A DNA stretch of 46,902 nt, taken from Cupriavidus lacunae (GTDB lineage Bacteria; Pseudomonadota; Gammaproteobacteria; Burkholderiales; Burkholderiaceae). Below the pieces are notes generated by a model. It was given only the letters and a program-made list of their open reading frames with translations, was not told the DNA's origin and searched no databases. Of this stretch, positions 1-6,140 are shown piece by piece. The stretch spans positions 1-46,902 of the forward strand of contig NZ_QKWJ01000058.1 in NCBI RefSeq assembly GCF_003353055.1, in the 5' to 3' direction. The translations under genes were made by a program, and so were the position numbers. Position 1 is the first letter of the stretch. Every line of letters starts with the position of its first letter.

Positions 1-22
1 ACGTACTTGCTAAACTTGTTCA

Positions 23-107
23 TGACCTGCCCCCTCAATTGTGGCTCTGGGCCGCTGGTTCAACACACCTCAAGCCTAATCCACGTCGCTTGAGGTGCGG
101 CAGGTCA
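23..107. repeat. 85-bp unit bounded by 10-bp inverted repeats
   Basis: The unit opens with TGACCTGCCCC (23-33) and closes with its near-perfect inverse GCGGCAGGTCA (97-107). Inside it is a second, perfect 10-bp stem: CACCTCAAGC (66-75) pairs with GCTTGAGGTG (88-97) around a 12-nt loop. It lies just beyond the 3' end of the TPM operon, so it could act as a transcription-end hairpin. The TG...CA borders also resemble the ends of a miniature mobile element. I see no clear target-site duplication and no transposase. Confidence 0.5.
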
Positions 108-118
108 ATACATTTTGT

Positions 119-622
119 CTAGAGAAAGACCGGCCGATCGTCCAGCTCGTTCGGGTTAGGCCTGCCGTCCGACGGGAAATGCGTGGTCAGCAGCGCGTTG
201 ATGCGCGCCACCGTCGCCAGCACCGGCCGTACCGACAGATCCTGCTTCAGCCCCTGCGCCAGTTCGTCGCACAGCTCGCGCCAGATCGCGGGCCCAACGC
301 TGGCGTTGATGCCGCGGTCGGCCAGCAGTTCGACGGCATGGTCGGCCAGGTTGATATAGAGCAGCACGCCGGTATGGTCCATGGTGTTCCAGACCTCGAG
401 CGCGCCGAACAGGAAGCGGGCGCGCTCGCGTGGCGTCACCCCGGCCCAGGCGTGGCCGACCGGCAGGCTGGCCTCGATCACCACGCGGATCTCGCCGCGG
501 TGGTGGGCCTCGCCGGCATGCACGGCCTCGTGCAGTTGCTGCTGCGCTTCGGCCGGAAAGCGCTTGCGGGCCGCGCCGGCGGTGGTGGCGATATGTTGCA
601 GGGCGCGTCGGAGATTTGGCAT
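119..622 (-). CDS. TPM-domain protein, second of the pair
   Basis: A 167-residue protein of the TPM (YgcG/Psb32-like) family, usually annotated as a membrane-associated or repair-related domain of uncertain activity. The conserved core is visible: a GEIRVVIE strand near residue 50, then TGVLLYINLADHAVELLADRGI and a following helix. No signal peptide or membrane segment is evident, so it is probably cytoplasmic or peripheral. I chose the ATG at 622 because AAGGA sits 7 nt upstream. A GTG at 646 would overlap the stop of the preceding gene but lacks a good ribosome site. It is the third gene of the lemA - TPM - TPM run. Family assignment is good; the molecular function is unknown. Confidence 0.8.
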   Translation of the reverse strand: MPNLRRALQHIATTAGAARKRFPAEAQQQLHEAVHAGEAHHRGEIRVVIEASLPVGHAWAGVTPRERARFLFGALEVWNTMDHTGVLLYINLADHAVELLADRGINASVGPAIWRELCDELAQGLKQDLSVRPVLATVARINALLTTHFPSDGRPNPNELDDRPVFL

Positions 623-642
623 CGTCGTCGTTCCTTGTGCTG

Positions 643-1533
643 TCACCAGTTGCCCGAGGCGCCGCCGCCGTCGAAGCCGCCTCCGCCTCCGCCACCGAAG
701 CCGCCGCCGCTGTCACCGCCGCCTCCGCCCCCGCCAAATCCTCCGCCGCCACCCCAGCCGCCGCTGCGGCGGCCCCAGTCCTGCCCCATGCCGTAGCCGC
801 CCAGTCCGCCCAGCCCGCCCAGCCCGCCCAGCCCGCCGGCGATCACGTCGCGCCCGCGCGGGGTAGTGACGATCTGCGGCCCGCGCGGCCGCAGGATCGC
901 GCCCATGAAGAAGAACAGGATGATCGCCAGCGGGAACAGCACCGGCAGCCAGTCGGCCAGCGCGGACGATTGCTGCGCCTTGCGCTGCGGTGCCGCCAGG
1001 CCTTCCTTGTCGATGGTGGCCTGGATCGCGGAGACGCCCGCGGCCAGGCCGCCGTAGAAGTCGTTCTGGCGGAAGTGGGGGGCCATCACGTCCTGCAGGA
1101 TGCGCTTGGACATGGCATCGGTCAGCGACCCCTGCACGCCGCGCCCGACCTCCAGCCGCATCTTGCGCAGCCCGGGCGGGTTGTCCTTGGCGATCAGCAC
1201 GATCACGCCGTCGTCGATGCCCTTGCGCCCGGCGCGCCAGGCGTCGGCCACGCGGATGCTGTAGGCATCGATCGGCTCGGGATCGGTGGTGGGCACCATC
1301 AGCACGAAGATCTGGCTGCCGCGCTGCTGCTCGTATTCCGCCAGCACGTTCTCGAGCGCGCTGCGCTGCTGCGGCGTCAGCGTGCCGGTCAGGTCGGTGA
1401 CGCGCTGGGTGAGCGGCGGCACCGCGACGAAGCCGTCGGCCGCCAGCGCCGGGCCGCACAGCAGAGCCGCCAGCCATAGGATGGCGGCGGCCAGCCAGGC
1501 GTGCCGCCAGGGTGAGCGCAGGGTGTGGCCCAT
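643..1533 (-). CDS. TPM-domain exported membrane protein with glycine-rich tail (YgcG-like)
   Basis: A 296-residue protein. Residues 1-31 form a signal peptide ending in an A-L-A motif. A TPM domain follows (about 38-165, with TDLTGTL near the start and the IFVLMVP and GVIVLIAKDN strands). A single membrane helix lies near 190-210, and the last 60 residues are almost entirely glycine with scattered aromatic residues. This is the classic YgcG architecture: exported TPM domain, membrane anchor, low-complexity Gly tail ending in S-G-N-W. It starts 13 nt after the lemA stop, and the next TPM gene follows closely, so the three are very probably co-transcribed. Its role is likely envelope-related; no enzymatic activity can be claimed from sequence. 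Confidence 0.87.
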   Translation of the reverse strand: MGHTLRSPWRHAWLAAAILWLAALLCGPALAADGFVAVPPLTQRVTDLTGTLTPQQRSALENVLAEYEQQRGSQIFVLMVPTTDPEPIDAYSIRVADAWRAGRKGIDDGVIVLIAKDNPPGLRKMRLEVGRGVQGSLTDAMSKRILQDVMAPHFRQNDFYGGLAAGVSAIQATIDKEGLAAPQRKAQQSSALADWLPVLFPLAIILFFFMGAILRPRGPQIVTTPRGRDVIAGGLGGLGGLGGLGGYGMGQDWGRRSGGWGGGGGFGGGGGGGDSGGGFGGGGGGGFDGGGASGNW

Positions 1534-1546
1534 GGCTTGGTCCGCC

Positions 1547-2173
1547 TCAGAACTTGACCGCGGGCGGCGTGGAGATGGCTTTCTCGTTTTCGACCGCGAA
1601 CGACGGCTTGACCGGGTACTTGAAGATCATCGCCGTCAGGTTGGTCGGGAAGCTGCGCGCCAGGATGTTGTATTGCTGCACCGCGGCGATATAGCGCTGG
1701 CGGGCCACGGTGATGCGGTTCTCGGTGCCCTCGAGCTGCGACTGCAGGTCGCGGAAGGAGGCATCGGCCTTCAGTTGCGGGTAGTTCTCGGACACGGCCA
1801 GCAGGCGCGACAGCGCGCCGGACAGCTCGCCCTGGGCTTGCTGGAAGCGCTTGAAGGCTTCCGGGTCGTTCAGGGTCTCGGGCGAGACCTGGATGCTGGT
1901 GGCGGCGGCGCGCGCCTTGGTCACGGCCTCGAGCGTCTCGCGCTCGTGCGTGGCATAGCCCTTGACCGTGTTGACCAGGTTGGGGATCAGGTCGGCGCGG
2001 CGCTGGTACTGGTTGATGACTTCGCCCCAGGCTGCCTTGACCGCCTCGTCCTTGGCCTGGAAGTCGTTGTAGCCGCAGGCGGACAGCAGGCTGGCCATGA
2101 CCGCCAGCAGCAGCCAGCGCAAGACTGACATCGGCGAGCTGCCGGACAAGGAAGGGGACGAAGATGCGCGCAT
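1547..2173 (-). CDS. lemA: LemA family lipoprotein
   Basis: A 208-residue LemA family protein. The N-terminus carries a hydrophobic signal (about 18-32) ending in the lipobox L-S-A-C (C33), so it is predicted to be lipid-anchored. The LemA helical bundle follows, with the signature NQYQRRADLIPNLVNTVKGY near residues 54-73 and YNILARSFP near 168-176. I chose the ATG at 2173 because GGAG lies about 6 nt upstream. The ATG at 2131 would leave a more compact signal peptide but has no ribosome site. LemA proteins often sit next to TPM genes, as here, and the pair is thought to act at the cell envelope, though the function is unproven. Confidence 0.9.
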   Translation of the reverse strand: MRASSSPSLSGSSPMSVLRWLLLAVMASLLSACGYNDFQAKDEAVKAAWGEVINQYQRRADLIPNLVNTVKGYATHERETLEAVTKARAAATSIQVSPETLNDPEAFKRFQQAQGELSGALSRLLAVSENYPQLKADASFRDLQSQLEGTENRITVARQRYIAAVQQYNILARSFPTNLTAMIFKYPVKPSFAVENEKAISTPPAVKF

Positions 2174-2271
2174 CGGAGACTCCGGCGGTTGGACGAATCC
2201 CAAGTGTAGCGCACCGTCCTTCCCACAATGCGTGCAGGCGGCGCGCCGGGCGCCGCCTGCCGCAAGGTGCC

Positions 2272-3564
2272 TCAGTTCATGGCGAATGCCTTGCGCGCGG
2301 CGTCGAGCGTGGCCGCAAGGATGGCGTCGTCGTGCTGCGCCGAGACAAAGCCGGCCTCGAAGGCCGAAGGCGCCAGGTAGACGCCGTGGTCGAGCATGGC
2401 GTGGAAGAAGCGGTTGAAGCGCGCGGTGTCGCTCGTGGTCACTTCGGCGAAGCTGCCCGGCACGCCGTCGCGGAAGTAGATGCCGAACATGCCGCCGATC
2501 GCATCCGCCGCGAACGGCACGCCGGCGGCCCTGGCGGCTTCGGCCAGGCCGTCGGCCAGCTTGCGCGTCTGCGTGGCCAGGCGGTCGTAAAAACCGGGTG
2601 CCTGGATCAGCTTGAGCGTGGTCAGGCCCGCTGCCACCGCCAGCGGGTTGCCTGACAGCGTGCCGGCCTGGTAGACGCCGCCCAGCGGCGCCAGCTTGGC
2701 CATGATGTCGCGGCGCCCGCCGAAGGCCGCCGCCGGCATGCCGCCGCCGATGACCTTGCCCAGGCAGGTCATGTCCGGTTTGATGCCGTAGTGCGCCTGG
2801 GCGCCGCCCAGTGCCACGCGGAAGCCGGTCATGACCTCGTCGAAGATCAGCACTGCGCCGTCGCGGGTGCACAGTTCGCGCATGGCCTGCAGGAAGGCGT
2901 CGCTGGCGCGCACCAGGTTCATGTTGCCGGCCACCGGCTCGACGATCACCGCGGCGATCTCGCCGGCATGCTTGGCAAAGGCCTGTTCCAGCTGCTCGAC
3001 GTTGTTGTACTCCAGCACCATGGTGTGGCGCGTCACGTCGGCCGGCACGCCGGCCGAGGAGGGCGCGTTCCGGGTGGTGTCGGCAAAAGTCAGCAGGCCC
3101 GAGCCGGCCTTGACCAGCAGGCTGTCGGCGTGGCCGTGGTAGCAGCCTTCGAACTTGATGATCAGGTCGCGGCCGGTGAAGCCGCGCGCCAGGCGCAGCG
3201 CGCTCATGGTGGCTTCGGTGCCGGAAGAGACCAGGCGCACCTGTTCGATCGACGGCACCAGCTTGCAGATTTCCTCGGCCATGGTGATCTCGGCCTCGGT
3301 CGGGGCGCCGAACGAGAAGCTGTGCGCGGCGGTTTCCTGTACCGCCCGCACCACTTCCGGATGGGCGTGGCCGACGATCATCGGTCCCCACGAGCCGATG
3401 TAGTCGATATAGCGCTGGCCGTCGGCATCCCACATATAGGCGCCTTCGGCACGCGTGATGAAGCGCGGCGTGCCGCCCACCGAACGGAAGGCGCGCACGG
3501 GCGAATTGACGCCCCCGGGAATGGTCTGCTGGGCGCGGTCGAAGAGCTGCTGATTACGGGACAT
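2272..3564 (-). CDS. hemL: Glutamate-1-semialdehyde 2,1-aminomutase
   Basis: HemL converts glutamate-1-semialdehyde to 5-aminolevulinate, the committed tetrapyrrole precursor in the C5 pathway; it is a cytosolic PLP enzyme. The 430-residue length is standard. Visible family marks are the N-terminus SPVRAF, SSGTEATMSALRLARG (113-128), the cofactor aspartate in FDEVMTGFR (D242), and the Schiff-base lysine in CLGKVIGGG (K270). It is a single minus-strand gene. No Shine-Dalgarno motif is obvious upstream of the ATG, and a long imperfect hairpin begins only 18 bp upstream of the start codon, so it would lie in the leader if transcription starts further out. Confidence 0.97.
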   Translation of the reverse strand: MSRNQQLFDRAQQTIPGGVNSPVRAFRSVGGTPRFITRAEGAYMWDADGQRYIDYIGSWGPMIVGHAHPEVVRAVQETAAHSFSFGAPTEAEITMAEEICKLVPSIEQVRLVSSGTEATMSALRLARGFTGRDLIIKFEGCYHGHADSLLVKAGSGLLTFADTTRNAPSSAGVPADVTRHTMVLEYNNVEQLEQAFAKHAGEIAAVIVEPVAGNMNLVRASDAFLQAMRELCTRDGAVLIFDEVMTGFRVALGGAQAHYGIKPDMTCLGKVIGGGMPAAAFGGRRDIMAKLAPLGGVYQAGTLSGNPLAVAAGLTTLKLIQAPGFYDRLATQTRKLADGLAEAARAAGVPFAADAIGGMFGIYFRDGVPGSFAEVTTSDTARFNRFFHAMLDHGVYLAPSAFEAGFVSAQHDDAILAATLDAARKAFAMN

Positions 3565-3581
3565 GGCGTTGAGGTGAGGAA

Positions 3582-3742
3582 GTCCACTGAATCACTGAAA
3601 TTGGTCGGTGCCTGCCATGTCATGCGGGCGCATCGCGTCGTTGCAAATGCTCGCAATAGCAGTGCTATTGCTGCGCTTTGCGCCTAGCGCTGCATCCCGC
3701 ATGACATGTCTTTCACCTTCCATTTCAATGATTCAGCGGACA
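3582..3742. repeat. 161-bp imperfect hairpin (two 80-nt arms)
   Basis: The sequence is nearly symmetric about base 3662. Its core is the perfect odd palindrome GCAATAGCA-G-TGCTATTGC (3653-3671). Outward, the arms share GCAAA, then the 13-mer CATGTCATGCGGG (left, near 3616-3628) with its inverse (near 3696-3708). At the outer ends, GTCC.CTGAATCA.TGAAAT on the left matches its inverse near 3722-3741. By hand the arms agree at roughly two thirds of positions with one single-base offset. It looks like a repeat element of the REP/MITE kind or a folded leader upstream of hemL. Confidence 0.75.
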
Positions 3743-3872
3743 AGGACTGCAGGGATCGTGTGCGGCGGGCCCGGGACTTATCGTTGACATGCGGCAAAAA
3801 CAGCAAAAATTCGCTGCAATTGCCCGCCAATCAGGTGCTAACAGGGCGCTAACATGCGCGAACACGGCGGAA

Positions 3873-3890
3873 CTGGCACGATTCTGGCGG
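3873..3890 (+). promoter_or_regulatory. Possible sigma-54 (-24/-12) promoter for the rubredoxin gene
   Basis: CTGGCACG at 3873-3880 matches the -24 element. A GC falls exactly 10 bases after the GG (positions 87-88 of this block, 3887-3888), although the -12 block reads TGGC rather than TTGC. Transcription would start near 3900, about 65 nt before the rubredoxin ATG. No activator site was identified. Confidence 0.35.
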
Positions 3891-3965
3891 TCGCTGGCTG
3901 GCGCCGGCGGCACGGTTTCGGTACCATCTGCGCTGGATTTTAATGGAGAGTGGCCAGAGCCTGTT

Positions 3966-4136
3966 ATGGAATACAAGACTTGGATGTGCCTGATCTGCGG
4001 CTGGATCTACGACGAAGCCGCAGGCGCGCCGGAAGACGGCATCGCCCCGGGGACCCGGTGGGAGGACGTGCCCATCAACTGGACCTGCCCGGAATGCGGC
4101 GCGCGCAAGGAAGATTTTGAGATGGTCGCCATCTGA
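3966..4136 (+). CDS. rubA: Rubredoxin
   Basis: A 56-residue rubredoxin, a small cytosolic one-electron carrier with a single Fe(Cys)4 centre. The two metal-binding knuckles are plain: C-L-I-C-G (C8, C11) and C-P-E-C-G (C41, C44), with the conserved YDEAAGAPEDGI and PGTRWEDVP between them. This is the minimal family length. The ATG at 3966 fits the conserved N-terminus. A purine-rich GGAGAG lies rather far upstream (about 17 nt), so translation initiation may be modest. The partner enzyme is not obvious from context. It stands between hemL and the pilus chemosensory genes, an order seen in related betaproteobacteria. Confidence 0.96.
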   Translation: MEYKTWMCLICGWIYDEAAGAPEDGIAPGTRWEDVPINWTCPECGARKEDFEMVAI

Positions 4137-4473
4137 GGCGGATCTCCTGTTAGAAGAATACCGACACGGTGGGCGCGCGCGTCGCGCCAATGCGACAGAA
4201 CACGGGCAGGGGTTGGCCGGACCGGATTGACGGCCCACCGGCGTCTTGTCACACTCTGTTGCAAAATGACTGGCCGTCCATCCGCCTTTGGTGGGGAGGA
4301 CGGCGGGCAGATGCGGGTACCACGCATCGCCGCTGCCGGGCACAGCCCGGCCTTGGAAGGGAATAAGAATTTTTAAGGGGTCCGTCGGGGCGCGCATGGG
4401 TCGCGTTGCTTCGCACGGGTGTTCTCTGGTGCTTGCCGGCGCTGCGCAAGGGGCAGCCGGTCGCGGGAACAAC
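4137..4473. other. 337-bp gap upstream of pilG
   Basis: No convincing gene is present. A TTGACG (4227-4232) followed after 17 nt by CACACT is a weak sigma-70 candidate. AT-rich sequence AAGAATTTTTAAGGGG occurs near 4365-4380. An in-frame ATG at 4396 could extend PilG by 26 residues, but that extension shows no conservation I recognise. Confidence 0.45.
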
Positions 4474-4989
4474 ATGCGGGTCGCTCAGACAGAAGAAAAT
4501 CAGCGGGTCAATACCGCCGGCGTCCAGGGTATGGTGCCTGGCGTTCCTATTCCAGGCACTGCGCCAGACACCACGCCAGACACCATGGCGCAGCCGCGCC
4601 GCAAGGTGCTGGTCATCGATGATTCCAGCACCATCCGCCGCACCGCGGAGATCTTCCTGTCGCAGGCGGGATACCAGGTGATGCTGGCCGAAGACGGATT
4701 CGAGGCGCTGGCCAAGGTCGGCGAACTGCACCCGGACCTGGTCTTCTGCGACATCCTGATGCCCCGGCTGGACGGTTACCAGACCTGCTCCCTGATCAAG
4801 AAGAGCCCGCGCTTCCACGCCATCCCCGTGATCATGCTGTCCTCGCGCGACGGCGTGTTCGACCGCTCGCGCGGCCGCCTGGTCGGCGCGCACGACCATC
4901 TTGCCAAGCCTTTTACCCGCGACGCGCTGCTGCAGGCCGTGCAGGCCTGCCTGCCGTGCCAGCCCGCGGGCGATGCGCTGCCCGCCTGA
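4474..4989 (+). CDS. pilG: Type IV pilus response regulator PilG
   Basis: A 171-residue single-domain response regulator. After a 40-residue unstructured Pro/Thr-rich leader comes a CheY-like receiver: acidic pair D49-D50 in VLVIDDSSTIRR, phospho-acceptor D93 in VFCDILMPRLDGY, and K145 in LAKPF. SSTIRR and RLDGYQTCSLIK are typical of PilG. In the Pil-Chp system, PilG is phosphorylated by the PilL/ChpA kinase and promotes pilus extension. The start is uncertain: ATG 4474 has a weak GGGAAC upstream, and ATG 4396 or 4585 remain possible. It is first in the pilGHIJL cluster. Confidence 0.92.
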   Translation: MRVAQTEENQRVNTAGVQGMVPGVPIPGTAPDTTPDTMAQPRRKVLVIDDSSTIRRTAEIFLSQAGYQVMLAEDGFEALAKVGELHPDLVFCDILMPRLDGYQTCSLIKKSPRFHAIPVIMLSSRDGVFDRSRGRLVGAHDHLAKPFTRDALLQAVQACLPCQPAGDALPA

Positions 4990-5023
4990 CGGGCACGCCC
5001 GGTACGAATCGAAGGAAAACTTC

Positions 5024-5395
5024 ATGACCGCCATTAACAAGATCCTGATCGTCGACGACTCCCCGACCGAAGCCCTGTTCATGTCCGACCTGCTCGGCAA
5101 GCGCGGCTTCAAGGTCTCGGTTGCCAGCAACAGCGAACAGGCCTTCGCGCGCCTGCAGGTCGAGAACTTCGACCTGATCCTGATGGACGTGGTGATGCCC
5201 GGCCAGAACGGCTACCAGGCCACCCGCGCGATCAAGCGCGACGACCGCTTCAAGGACATCCCCGTGATCATGTGCACCAGCAAGGGCCTGGACACCGACC
5301 GCATCTGGGGCATGCGCCAGGGCGCGTCGGACTACATCGTCAAGCCCGTCGACGGCGAAGAGCTGCTGGGCAAGATCGCCGCGCTGACGCACTGA
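5024..5395 (+). CDS. pilH: Type IV pilus response regulator PilH
   Basis: A 123-residue stand-alone receiver domain. D11-D12 are in ILIVDDSPTE, the phospho-acceptor is D55 in LILMDVVMPGQNGYQ, and the switch lysine is K107 in YIVKPVD. Strong ribosome site GAAGGAAAA precedes the ATG by about 5 nt. PilH is the second output regulator of the Pil-Chp pathway and is thought to favour retraction or act as a phosphate sink. It lies 34 nt after pilG and 55 nt before pilI, consistent with one transcript. Confidence 0.95.
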   Translation: MTAINKILIVDDSPTEALFMSDLLGKRGFKVSVASNSEQAFARLQVENFDLILMDVVMPGQNGYQATRAIKRDDRFKDIPVIMCTSKGLDTDRIWGMRQGASDYIVKPVDGEELLGKIAALTH

Positions 5396-5450
5396 GCCGC
5401 CAGCGCAGGCCGTACGGGAAGCCACCGCCACCTGTTCCGGGGACCGCCAG

Positions 5451-6029
5451 ATGAATGCGCCACGCCAAGACCTCCGCGCCCGCCAGACCCGCCTGCAGGA
5501 CTACCAGGCCATGCTGGCCCGGCGCCTGCGCGAGGCGCGCAGCCTGCCCGCGGCCGACAGCTACCTGGCGCTGCAGGTCGGCGCGCGCAACTGGCTACTG
5601 CCGCTGGCCGATACCGGCGAGGTGCTCGACATGCGCCAGCCCAGCCCGGTGCCGCTGACGCAGCCGTGGTACAGCGGGCTGGTCAATGCGCGCGGCAGCC
5701 TGCTGGGCGTGATCGATTTCAGCCTGTTCTGCGGCGGCGCGCCAACGCCGCTGCAGCCCGGCAGCAAGATCGTGGTGCTGTCGCGCGAAGTGGAGCGCGC
5801 CTGCGCGATCCTGGCCACGCGCGTAGCCGGCTTGCGCCATGCGGCTGACCTGGGCCTGCCGCACGGCGATGCCGCGGCACCGTCGGCTGATGCGGCCGAT
5901 ACAGCCGATACCCCGGCATGGGAAGGGCAGCGCTTTGCCGACCGCGAGGGGCGCGACTGGCAGGTGCTGGACGTGCGCGCGCTGCTGGACGCACCGGCCT
6001 TCCTGCAGGTGGGACGGGCCACTGCCTGA
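5451..6029 (+). CDS. pilI: CheW-like adaptor PilI
   Basis: A 192-residue CheW-domain protein expected to couple the PilJ receptor to the PilL kinase at the inner membrane. The CheW fold is recognisable: YLALQVGARNWLLPLADTGEV near residues 37-58, then a region with QPWYSGLVNARGSLLGVIDF (about 70-90), and the closing DVRALLDAPAFLQV. A proline/alanine-rich insertion (about 135-160) makes it slightly longer than a minimal CheW. GGGGA lies upstream of the ATG. The position between pilH and pilJ supports the name. Confidence 0.9.
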   Translation: MNAPRQDLRARQTRLQDYQAMLARRLREARSLPAADSYLALQVGARNWLLPLADTGEVLDMRQPSPVPLTQPWYSGLVNARGSLLGVIDFSLFCGGAPTPLQPGSKIVVLSREVERACAILATRVAGLRHAADLGLPHGDAAAPSADAADTADTPAWEGQRFADREGRDWQVLDVRALLDAPAFLQVGRATA

Positions 6030-6140
6030 CGCGTGCCGCCGCGTTACACGAACAAGAAACAATAACGACGCGCAGGCCGCCGCCTGCCGCACCCGGCACG
6101 AGCCGCCGGGCATGACAACGAACAAACGGAAGAGGGTGCC

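Larger units (their letters stand above)
3565..3965. other. 400-bp divergent gap between hemL and the rubredoxin gene
   Basis: No coding region is supported here. The hemL-proximal half is a long imperfect inverted repeat (3582-3742). Further right are a TTGACA hexamer (3784-3789) with a poor AT-rich partner, and a GG-N10-GC match to a sigma-54 promoter (3873-3890). A plus-strand reading frame is open from 3789 into rubredoxin, but it lacks conserved residues before the M of MEYKTW and is not believed. Confidence 0.6.

Noticed and set aside
1547..3433. A 628-codon minus-strand frame running through hemL into lemA
   Set aside because: The first two thirds are the wrong frame of hemL. Only the last 208 codons are a real protein (LemA).
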